Position numbers and translations under genes: made by a program. 64,000 nucleotides of DNA. It comes from Penicillium oxalicum. Taxonomy: Eukaryota > Ascomycota > Eurotiomycetes > Eurotiales > Aspergillaceae. The notes below the pieces were generated by a model that did no database searches, was not told the origin of the DNA, and saw only the letters and a program-made list of their open reading frames with translations. Positions 37,001-48,100 of this stretch are shown in pieces; position 1 is the stretch's first letter; every line of letters begins with the position of its first letter. Location of the stretch: contig NC_064653.1 in the NCBI RefSeq assembly GCF_001723175.1, forward strand, positions 2,976,001 to 3,040,000, in the 5' to 3' direction.

Positions 37001-39841
37001 GCCCCAAAAGAAAGAGAATACGAGAAAAAAAAAAGATAAGTTTTATCATTGGACTCGAAGAATCTGGAGAGATCAACCAAACCGAATGGGGGAGCTGGAG
37101 GCCGTGCTTATCCCCGGATTTCCCACCATCTTCTTACGAACCAGTCGGATGTCGAATGGAGATTGGATTGCAGGTGTAGCTGACTGGGCTGTCAGACACC
37201 AGCTACGACTGGACTCGTTGATTCACGGACAATAGTACGGTGAGAGTTGATTGAAGGGGTCAAAAGGACGGAAACACTCTAATCGGGTGAAATGAGCCGG
37301 GTTCCTGGAGGAGTAAACATGCACGAGTCACGAGCCACGCGAGCAGTAAAGCCCACACGACCGTCCTTGAGACTCCAAGGGGGTCCTCCAAATTAATCTC
37401 CCCCCGGTAGGAACTCATGCCATGTGTAAATGATCTCCACTCGGGAGCTGGACTGCATTAGTCGAATCCCATCATGCAAATGTGCAGTTGTGCACATTTT
37501 CAAACAATAAATCAGAATGAGGTTCGACGGTGAATGTCCGAGTTTAACCCGGTAAATCTCCTCGCCTGGTCATATTCGTGCGAGTCGCCCCGCAACTCTC
37601 TTTTTGACGGTGCCACGGTCCTGAAAATAGTAGTCACCCGTTTTCCTCCATAATTTTCTTTCAATGTTGAGACGGTGAGAATGGTCAAGAAGTACTTTCA
37701 TTACGAGAATCATAAGTCTGATGTCCATCAAGAGTACACGTACGATGTAGTGTAGCTTGTATACAGAATGGCCCAGTGGACGATTCTGAAAGAGGACTAG
37801 TGCAATTGCAGCAGCTGCCTTCCGCTCAAGGTAGGACATTTTCTCCGACCTAGCAACCCGATCAGGCTAATCACAATCTTCACACAATACAAGTCACACA
37901 GTACCACTACATTCATATAATATGTACACTTGCTAGATACACTTTGCAGTAGTGAGCAGAGAAAGCATCCTTTCCCATTCAGCATCTCATCAGAACTCTG
38001 TACTCTATACACGCGAGGGATTCGAATAACCATTGTGCCCTTCTTCGCATTCCCGCTCCGGTCAATGACAATCTCCACCAAGGCCAAAAAAATGGGGACG
38101 TGTGTCGTGGCGCATTCAGGCCATCGTCGCACGAGAGTCGAACCTCGCATCGGGCTGGGGAGGGCGGAGTCTGGCGCGATGCCCAGAGTGTGGTGGACTC
38201 GCCGACTTTCTCGGACCTGATGAATCGATCGGGATCTCCGGGGTAAATCTTGCGTGGACGGACGGCGTTACAGATGCCGGAGGAGGTGGGAAGGGTTGGT
38301 TTGATTTGTCTTCTCCGTTACGATGTGGGCGTGTCACGTCTCAGCCCGTTGGTGAAACCGAAAAAGGGATTCATCGGCGAAAGCATTGAACAGATTACTA
38401 CGACAGGCAAAAGACCCACTATAGTTATGTTGTGTCTGAGCTGCAAGCAATTTTTTACAGGAGATATCAACCCAGTCGGGGGACGACCCAGTACCCGAGT
38501 CAAGGGGATAGGTAGAGGCTGCACCAGACACCCAAACATCACTCGTTACTCACACCCATCGATGGGTCTGCATTCATCCCAAAAGAAAAAAAGCGACAGA
38601 TCTGGATGGCACGGGTTGCTGCGCTGCTCGTGAATGCATATCGATTCATGTCATTTGTCCTGGCTCATAAATCGGTGGTTCGTTCTGTTCATTGCCAATT
38701 TAGCCTATTTGCAAACTCCAGCACGAGGGCAATTCAAGTTCGCATTCAGCCTTAAATCGAGTTTGGCGTCTGTATGGTGGAAAATCGTCCCCAAGAAGGA
38801 CATAAACTAGCAAAATGGTCCATGGATCGGACTTTTCATAGGTACCAGTCTCGATTTCCAAAAATTCGGTTGGAAATTTGATTTGGATAGTGTACATACA
38901 TGATGGGACGTACTTTTAAGCGATCCTCTGTGTACATGGTTGATTGCATGTTCTGGCCGATGAAAGTTGCTGGCAGGTACCACATAGCCGGTGGTTTGGC
39001 GTGCTGCCTACGCTATGCCCGTGGAGAAGTACTGCCTGTGTCAGCAGCTGGTAGAAAGTGACATCTTTACTTGAGTTTAATGTTTGTGAGCTATGAGAAA
39101 GCTACAGGTCAGAACTAGCAGACATTGAGAATAGAGGAAATGTACAGCTCGACTGGGTTATGTTTTCAATCACAAATGTGAGACAATAGACATAGGTAAT
39201 CTATATTAATCAAGTATGATATCTAGGCTATTCACTAGATACATCTGTGCTTCCAAATGTAGCCGGAAAAGGAACATGACCACTGGCCCGCTGGAGTATA
39301 GAGCGACTACCTACGTACTTCAAGTGCATCCGACGGTGTTTGATCTTGATGTGTATTTATCCTTTCATATAGCACCTAAATCTAACTCTAGACCGTGCAG
39401 TCTAGATGGGCACATGCATGAAGAAGATATCAAAGTTAGGGCAAAGGGGGCAGACTTTGCCTAGGTACGAGAGAGAGATATCGATGAATCAGCAACTAAA
39501 CATCCATGCTACCGCCAATACTCCTATTCCAGGCTACTTCACAAATACATCGAACATGCTATTTGCCAAGTTGTTAATCTACTAGTTTCCATACCCAGGA
39601 GAATAACAACAAATGTGAAAACACTTCCCTCTTCCATTACAACGGACCCTATTTCCGAGAATGACCTACGCTTCGCTTGGTGCGTCATGTCGACATCTGC
39701 TTTCAGCATCGTCAGACGACCTCAAACGAAACCTTAACAGACGGAAAGAAAATAATAGTCTTCCTCAGTCCAATTGAACCCAATGCAAGCAGCCATTCAA
39801 TCCATTCTTCAAACTTCAAGAACTCTTCCTCCACGTTCATC

Positions 39842-41935
39842 ATGGTAGTCCGTCCACGTACGGACCGTCCAGTCACCGTCATCGGCAGTGGCGTCCTCGG
39901 CCGCCGCATCGGCTGCGTCTTTGCAGCAGCTGGATATAACGTGTGCATTCAAGATCCGTCTCCCGCAGCTCTCCAAGGCACAGTCGAATACATCAACACC
40001 CACAGACAAGAATACTCACTCATGCCCCGGATCAGCAAGCGCAGAGGGTCCGCACGCGATTCTTCCAACACAAAACAACCAGACCACGATGACTACGATG
40101 CGGGAATGAGCGCGGACGATGCATTCTCCACGGTAGATTTTGAAGCATACTCGCAGGGACCGTTCGGGAGCTATAAGACTTTTACAACGCTTGAGCCTGC
40201 TGTCAAGGATGCGTGGCTTGTCATTGAGGCAATTCCGGAAAAGCTGGAGTTAAAGGTTGATACGTTTCGCGAACTCGATCTCAAGTGTGCGGGGGATTGT
40301 ATTATTGGGTCGAATAGCTCGTCGTTCAAGTCGAGCTTGTTGGCGTTGAAGGTATCGAGGGAGCGGAGGAAAAGGTTTCTAAATATGCATTTTACGATGC
40401 CGCCGATGATTCGGACCGTGGAAATGATGACTTGTGGTGACACGGAGCCGCAGGTGTTTTCGTACTTGGAGGATGTGATAGGTGAATGTGGATTGTTGCC
40501 GGTGACGGCCAGACGAGAGTCGACAGGGTTGGTCTTGCACTTTTCTTTTATGTTTGTTTCTCTTATTGGCTTTCTCTCTCTCTTGGATTCTCTCCCTCTA
40601 CACGATACCCATGTTGTTCCTTGCACCGTAGAACGTACCTTGACTCAATTCATGAAAGGATAACATTACTCTTAGATTCGTCTTCAACCGCCTCTGGGCT
40701 GCCGTCAAACGCGAGATTATGAACATTCTCTCTGACGGGGTCAGCGATCCCAGCGAGATCGACCTCTTATGGGAACACATGTTCAAAAACGGACCTCTAC
40801 CCTGCCAACTCATGGACCAGGTCGGTCTCGACACTGTAGCTTACATCGAAGACAACTACATCCAGGAACGAGGACTCGACTCAACAAAGACCGTGAACTG
40901 GCTTCGAGAAAACTACGTGCGACACGGCCGTCTGGGGAAAAAAGTACCAAAGGCGGCCTATACCCTCCCATTATCAAATCCTCTACCGCCGAAGCCCAGC
41001 CTGCAAATCCCCATACCGCCGCAAAGGATATCTATTTGCTCGATGTCGGACTGGGCGGTAACGCCCGAGACGTCACCCAGGCGCATGCAAACGGACAGAT
41101 CTTACAATTTAATCTGGCGACGCAGAAATTAACGCCTATCGTCATGCGTCAGAACCTACCGGATGGGATTGATGTCTCTCTCGAGACGCAACGCATCTTC
41201 TGGACGAATATGGGTCGCAGTACGGCGGCCTGCGACGGGTCTGTCTGGACGGCCGATATGGACGGGAGTCAAATCCGCTGTCTGATTCCCAAGGGTCAAG
41301 TACACACACCGAAACAGATCTCCGTGCTAGATTCTCGAAAGCAAGTGTATTTCTGTGATCGGGAAGGAACGAGTATCCATCGAGTCGCCTTTGATGGAAC
41401 TCAGCACGAGATTCTCATGCAGAGACGTACGACGCTCGATATACAGCTCAGTGAGAAGATGCGTTCCTGGTGCGTGGGTATCGCGCTCGATGACGAGCAT
41501 GGCGTGATGTATTGGACGCAAAAAGGACCGAGTAAAGGGGGTCGAGGTCAGATTTATCGTGCGGGATTGGACATTTCGCCAGGGGAGGCGGCGGATGATC
41601 GGTCCGATATTGAGTGTTTGTTTGATGGGTTACCCGAACCGATTGACATTGAGATCGATAGCGGGACACAAACGATTTATTGGACGGATCGGGGCGAGCA
41701 TCCGATGGGATGTGCTTTGTATAGAGCATATGTTGGAGGTGAAAAGGTTGACATGCACAAGGTTATCCTGGCGAGACACTTTCATGAGCCGATTGGGTTG
41801 AAGCTGGATCGTGCAAGCAATACGGTGTATGTGACTGATCTTGGAGGCAGTGTGTACTCGGTCGATTTGAGTGATGGGATCAAAGTGGAGGTGATTCGGA
41901 ACGATGGATGTTATACGGGAATCACGTTAGTTTGA
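39842..41935 (+). CDS. 3-hydroxyacyl-CoA dehydrogenase fused to YWTD beta-propeller (apparent frameshift)
   Basis: Predicted two-domain enzyme of about 648 aa. Exons 39842-40527 and 40676-41935; 148-bp intron with weak GTTGGT donor and TAG acceptor, rejoining STGFVFNRLW. Residues 1-310 form a 3-hydroxyacyl-CoA dehydrogenase. Seen: Rossmann loop [47 protein letters not shown], the MHF...RTVEMM segment holding the family's catalytic His/Glu pair, and [16 protein letters not shown] of the C-terminal helical domain. After RHGRLGKK the frame must gain one base in the A6 run at 40938-40943 to continue as STKGGLYPP. Residues 330-648 carry LDL-receptor-type YWTD repeats: [37 protein letters not shown]. 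There is no signal peptide, so cytosolic or peroxisomal; the C-terminus TLV is not a PTS1. The substrate is unknown. The ATG at 39842 is the first Met in a frame otherwise opening with GTG. Confidence 0.86.
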
Positions 41936-43058
41936 GACTTGACCTGCTCTTTCAGTGAGGACCACTCAATCTATCAAGAGGGCCAGAGTCAAATGTGGAT
42001 ATTCAGAAAGCACCTTTTGCTCCGAGGACCTTGAAGGACAAGTGGGAAGCTATTATGGAATATAGACCTCGGTGGCAAGCATTACCATTGACTTGGCTCT
42101 AGAGGCCAACGATTGATGCTGTCAACGGGAGCTAAACCAGGATTCGGACGGGACGTTTGTGTAGACAAAAATGCATAAACAGCTGGAGCGACTGGTATTT
42201 TCTACTTAAGAATGATCGATATCATTCTTATGCAGATCCAGATAAATCCCCCCCCCCCCACCCCGCCAGAGGATACATATTTCAAGAAAAAGGATAAAAA
42301 TGTACACAATGATCTCTCGGGTGAATGACTGCAAGTAATATATAAATAACGGGAGATATCAATATTCTGCAGATCATGAAGAAATGACCAACAGTGGAAC
42401 GTGAGCACATAATTTCATAGACATGTAAATTTAATGGGAACATGTGAGACATGTGGACATGAACATAGACAAGGACAAGAACGACAATCCGAAACTCTCG
42501 GTCGAGAAAAGAAGTATGAACAAAATACAATCGAGTAAACCACCCCTGTGAACACCAGAAACGGAAATGTCAAAATGACAAAGAGTAAATTGACCACATG
42601 GGTCAATCAAACAGAAAATGAAGGATGCAGAAAAAAGGTCACCATTGGTCCACTGCGAACAGGAGAGACCAGCTTCTTGTTTTGCTTTGGGATAGACCAT
42701 TGCACCCTGTACGGTGTCTGTGTCTCAACCCGAGCAGGTACCGTTACCCCTGCAAGGTTGAAAGAAACTGACCGGGACACGGATCGATCCTGTCATGCGG
42801 TATGAAAGAAAAACAAAAGACTCCTGACCCAAGGTCACCAACCACAAAAAACGCCCCTCCGGATACATACACATCCCTCCACATGATCGACGAGAAAATA
42901 AATGAAGAAATCCAAAAAAAAAAGAAAATCCCAAACAAAACCCGGTATTTCGCCCCTTCCTCTTGACATGATTCATGACATTGGTCATACTCCGTCTTGT
43001 CCACATAAAATTGGTGTCCAGCCACCGGGACTGCGACACCCACGCATCTACTGCGCGA
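41936..43058. other. Convergent spacer, dehydrogenase fusion/zinc protein
   Basis: 1.12 kb between convergent stops, with C-runs near 42249-42260 and A-rich tracts. No supported gene. Confidence 0.5.
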
Positions 43059-45138
43059 TCATTTCACGTCGATTTGGAAAGCCTTCCACTTTCCACCCAT
43101 GACGCGGCAGCGCGGGCATCCCCTGGCCGAGGGATAGCTCGTAGGGCCCGAGGTTGGAGCACTGCTCAATGAGCCATTGCCAGGACTGCGAAACAAGGCC
43201 GGTGGGCTGGACATAAACAAGCTCACGCAGTCTCGGCACACTCCACAGATGCATTCCGTACACGCATATGATTCGTTCAGAGGCGATGGCCGTCTGCAAT
43301 TGGCACAGTAAATTTGAACTTCCTGATTGCGAAATGATCCGGGCGTGGGATTGGAAAAGCGATGGGGCGGGCGTTGCTGTGAAAGCGGAGGGATCGCGTT
43401 ATAGACAGGACTGGAATCGGAGTTGATGGATCGCGCAATACTGCTTGTTGACGGAAGATTCTTGCCCGAAGCCGTTGACATGGAATCGAGGGAGGACTCG
43501 ATGGAGGGGAAAGGCTCCAGGTCACTGTCACGGTTGCGGTGACCTTCAAAGGGCGGGGCGTAAGCGACTTGTGCAACGGGGACGCTGTATATGAGTGCGG
43601 CGGAAACTGTCGATGTGATGATAATGGCGGGAGTCCCGGTCCAGACTGGAACCCCGGCGGCAACGAAGACCGATTTTTCAGGTTTGTCGGCGCGGACGTC
43701 ACATGGTTCAGCAAGGGAGCGATCGTCGGTGACTGACCGGCCTGGAGATCCAAGTCCATCCTATCAACCATCCGTGGATCTCTTTCCTTGATGTCGCTGA
43801 GACTGACCTCGGAATATCTTTCGTCGTCTGCTTCGGTGGCGGACGTTGCCGCTTCAATGAGGTCCTCCCACCGCTTGCCCTGTGCCCAGGCGGCTGTTTG
43901 GGGCTCCGCCGAGAGGGCCTTGCGTTCCCCAAGGCTGGGTCTCCGTGCGAACTCTTTGGACCGGACGCGTTCGTGCTTGGGTTTGCGAGCCGACTGGGAG
44001 ATGGATGATTTGCGCGGACGGTTGAGCTTGTCGCGTCGCTGGATGGGAGGAAGGGTGGACGAGCGAGCTGGCGGAGAGTGGTTTAAGATCGAGGGGAGTA
44101 ATTCTCGGGTTCGCGGTGAGGTGAAAGGAGGCAGCGATTCCTGCTTGAAGTGATCGCGTAGCGAGGGCAGTTCAATGGTAGACCGCATGCGACCCGTGTG
44201 AATGTCGGTGTCGGAGTGAGCGTCCTATCACCCCCGAGTTTAGTACGAGAGTTCGACATTTGATCCACACGTGGTGATACGATGGCCCGTGGCATCTCCA
44301 AAGCAAGACTCATCGAGGGCGCAATCAACGTACCATGTCAGTATCCCAGTCGGAGGCCAGGCGATGATGGTGCAACTGCGCAAGCGCAACAGCCGCGGTC
44401 GCAGCAGCGGGGTGGGGTTCATCGAGAGCTCGAGGGGTAGCCGGGGAACTGGGATCAGCAACGTAGATGTCTCGGTCCGCAATTTCTGCAGGTAGCCGTC
44501 AGCAGTGTACCTTTGATAAAAAGGTGGAACTGCCATTGAGACGAGAACCAGAGCGATAAGCACCGAGCACTCCTGTGCGCCAACTTACCATGGCCATGCG
44601 GACGTCGAGGGCGAGCTGGTTCGGGTGGAGACAGATGAGCTCGCTGATCGGGCGGGTGGTGACCATGAGCAAGAAGCTTTCCTCGGTAGCCGGGAGCTTC
44701 GGGATGTAGTGGTTGGGATGCGCACGGCGAATGTGCTCCTGCATGGAGCGATAACGTTTCTCCTGTAGCTCTCAATCAGTTTCTCTTATTCCATTTTGTG
44801 CTGAATTCCAATTTCCACGGCTCAGTTTGGCCCCATCTTGATCTTCACGGGTCGCTGGTTTGACATTTATCGCTTAATTTCCACACCCCCATGGCGACCC
44901 GTCCCATCCACGATAAGGCGCGGGGAGGACGCTGTCAAAAGGGAAAAAAAGTGAACGAGAACAGAAGAGCTCGTCCAAGACCGAAAAAAAGGGGAAAGAA
45001 CTCAATCCTTTCAAGAGAACTTACCCCTGTACATCGTTTGCGACAGCTGGACCCGTCGTTGTTTTTCAAGGGACAGATCACTTCATTATTGGCATCGGTG
45101 ACCGAGAATGAGCTCGTCAACGAGCTTCGAGGAGGCAT
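43059..45138 (-). CDS. Zinc protein: degenerate C2H2 finger at N-terminus, Cys-rich RING-like C-terminus (two apparent frameshifts)
   Basis: Conserved fungal protein of unknown role, about 535 aa. Exons on the minus strand: 45138-45025, 44762-44589, 44485-44334, 44224-43059. Exon 1 encodes MPPRSSLTSSF and the Cys pair of VICPLKNNDGSSC. Exon 2 completes a finger-like segment with KRYRSMQEHIRRAHPNHY and the signature LPATEESFLLMVTT. One extra base near 44650-44656 is needed to continue as DQRAHLSPPEP and to give phase 1 at the donor, which then joins exon 3 (ALAQLHHHRLASDWDTDM). Exon 4 (RSTIELPSLRDHF onward) is Ser/Pro/Arg-rich. It needs one extra base at G4 43578-43581 to reach VAQVAYAPPFEG and the C-terminal cluster IYCANCRRPSPLNESYACTE, CICGVCRDC and GCPRCRVMGGKW, a likely two-zinc RING-like fold. 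Both shifts are -1. Possibly a ubiquitin or transcription factor; function not recognised. Confidence 0.8.
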
Positions 45139-48100
45139 CGTGCATGGGAGTTTTGATCGATTTTTGTGGTTTCGGGGAAGAGTTTCCAATTGTCTGACGT
45201 CTGCTCGTTGTCTCAGGTCGCACGGTTCTATCCCTGGTTTGTTGGATTGTCTCAAAGTAAAGTCGAGAGAAGTCGTGGTCGTGGTCGAGGTCGTGGTCGA
45301 GGAGGAGTGATTGGCGCAAGCATCTATAGGTGAGTGCGAAAGACTCGGACACCAAATGTATATATGTACGTCGCAGAAGGGGAGCCAAGACACCCAATCG
45401 ACAATCCTCTCAGGATTGCAGGAAATGCCACACAAAGGACGCTTGATCTGGTGGGGGAGAAAGGAAAAGCAAAGAGGAAAGAAGTTGAACAAGAACGCGG
45501 CTCATCGAGTGGCACAGACTCAGAAAACGTAAAGATGGAGGGGGGGGGGGGCAAGTGGAATTTCTCCAGCATAAGCTTGCCTCGTAAGTTCAAGTACATT
45601 GATACAATACAGAAAAGAAAAAGGTCAAAGTCAAAAGAGGTAAGCTCCGGCTGGAAAAAGCTGACTGACAAGCTGTGTCTGGTGTAAATGAGTTGTATTC
45701 GGGGTCTTGTATGTACCGTATGAGATAATCAGCGAAATGTACTTACGCATCTGAATTCGTACCAAAAAGCCGGGACTTGCCCGTGGAGGAGCATCGATCA
45801 GGATTAGGCTAGTGTGACCCATGCCCACGAGGGAGCTCCTCCGTCTCTGTTATTGTGATTGCACTGGTGGGAAGAGATGAGCAGGCGGCACCATGGGATG
45901 TGAAAAAAAAAAAAAAAAACTCGAGTTGAAAAGAAATCGTCGTACCTACTCGTCAGTAACCCGAAGCACGAGGAACCAGCAGTGCCCGTCGTGCTCACTG
46001 CCTGGTCCGTTCCAAATGGGTGAGGCATCGGCGACGATTCCCTTGGTCGATTGGTCATGACAGTATGAAACCGTAATTACATGGCAAATTTGCTTGCCAG
46101 TTGCGATAACTTGCGACAAGTTTGCCTGGCACGGACAGGACTCGGATTTTGGTTTTGCCTCTTTTTTCTTTTTTCTTTTTCTTTTTTTTCTTTCACCTCA
46201 TTTTTGGTCCAGTTCGCGTTCGAGCGCAATCTTGGGCGGGATTCCTCGCACCGGTGTCGTCGACGTATGTCGCAGTAGTGGTGTCCCTACGTAAGCGATC
46301 TTGGGTGTGTTACATTTGATCCAACTCCCCTTCCGGATGGTCAGGTCGGTTCAGCTCGAGTCGCTGTCTCTTGCTCTTGTTCTGACGGAGCACTGCCCGC
46401 ATGCATGATGCATGTACATCCAGAGCTGCGTGAAGAGCAGAAAGGTAGTCTTAACCTGCCTTTGCTCACCTTGGGACCTGCTCATCAGTCCATCCAGCCT
46501 TAATTTCCAGTACATGTTATAGTCTTCCGCCCCAATCGCCGCTGAAGATCGTTGCGTATGGTCATTTGTTACCACCACGACATCGGAAAGGCCGGTGGAA
46601 CGCCGGCCCCAGGGAGGTGTGAGATTACTTCCCATTTGCCTCAGTGGATGGTCCCTAAATTTTTTTCTTCTCTCAAATTCCTAATCGGTTCGCGTGCACA
46701 TGGAACCCACTTGGAGGTTGGGAGCTGCAAGGGCACGATACATCTTGATCGAAGTCATGGTCCTTATTGTAGTATCGCTTCATCGTCTCTCCCCGTACTC
46801 GCTCACTCTCGATAAGGTCATGGAGATGGGGGATAACGAGATCTCGATAGCGATAGGCGCTATCAGCGGGTCCCTCCAGAGCTCCCCCTCCCAGAGCTCC
46901 TCCCGCTCTCAAGAATTCCAGAAGCTCTGGAGCCCGGAGCGAAGGGTAAGCTCTCACGCACAGTGGCAACCCGTCCCTGCACAGCAGCGCCACGTTACGG
47001 AGTAATTTTTCTTGTTACGTGATCTGTCTTGTATTACCTGTGTATTTCTCTTACCCGAGCCACCGGACTTGAACACCGGAACATCTGACGATACCGTATG
47101 GGACCTTCAGTACAAGAGGTGGACTCATGACGAACCTCCCTCGGACCAGCATCAAGACTGACACGGCGGATGGATGCGGGACATGGCTGCACAAACACTA
47201 CGAGCTACACATTTTGCACTTGCTCACTGGGAATATAGTTGCAAATCTGGGTCACTGCTTGGAAAGGATCTACATACTGACGGGACCTACAGCAGGTCTC
47301 TGACGCCAAATCTCTGTCAACGCACATGGCATCGCGCCTACCGGACCACACGATCGCCCGTCGGCACCCCTGGTCTACATGTACTTGAACTCGCCTGAAT
47401 CCAGTGGGTTCATACTCTTCGTACTGTACATGGTGTACTTCTGGCAGCCGTGTGATACATGTACCGAGGCAGACTCGGGCAGCACCGACGACCGGCTGAA
47501 GGGAATTTTGACACACTTCCACGGGACCCCCTCCCCCGGCAATTGTCCCAACGCCCCAAATCATAATGAGCTGGACAGCATGCACCAGCAGCATCCTCCA
47601 GGATGAATGTCTTGACTCCCCAGTCGGCGAGGGGAAATGAAAAAACAACCTTCACAACAGAAGCCACTGACCGAATCAACGACCCATGATCATCCTCAGC
47701 TCTCATCCTTTCAGAGCCACCGCTCGTCATCGTTCCCGACCTCGCCCGTCCCAGCTCCAACTCTAAATTTTCCCCCGGGATCCTTCAACTGGTGTCGATA
47801 CACTTTCTTGGCTCTGACACTGGATATTACATAATACATACAGGGTATTGTATGCTTATGTGAAAATTACGGAGAGAAAGAATCCGGTCCTGTATTGATC
47901 CTCCGACTTGTCAACTGGCTCACGCTGCATCGAACAGGTGGAAAGCCAAACCCCCCCCCCCCCCCACCGGCCATGGGGCACATGCCGATGGAGAAGCAGC
48001 ACAATCAAAAGTATCATGATTGGTCAGAGGAGCTCGACGGTGGGGGTCCAGCTTTTCCGTCGGGCGCTGCAATCATTGGACGAGCAAGCTTTTCAGCAAG

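Larger units (their letters stand above)
25987..39841. other. 13.9-kb gene-poor block
   Basis: No gene with a recognisable family, sustained reading frame or consistent splicing was found on either strand; open frames are short, low-complexity or out of phase with any partner. The stretch holds (GA)n/G20, A24, (CT)n and G24 tracts (listed separately). There are purine/pyrimidine-skewed zones (26.1-28.0 kb purine-rich on plus) and AT-richer DNA near 39.0-39.6 kb. The first few kb may be the promoter and leader of the zinc-cluster regulator; the last kb is the promoter of the dehydrogenase fusion. I see no terminal repeats or transposase remnants. Confidence 0.55.

Noticed and set aside
38101..38160. 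GAGGTTCGACTC string resembling a tRNA T-loop
   Set aside because: Stem pairing fails after two base pairs.
47045..47124. tRNA-like sequence on the minus strand (B-box GTTCAAGTCC, ends pairing as GAGTCCACC/GGTGGCTC)
   Set aside because: The A-box is poor, the T-arm loop is too long for a standard cloverleaf and no clear anticodon arm forms; at best a remnant.
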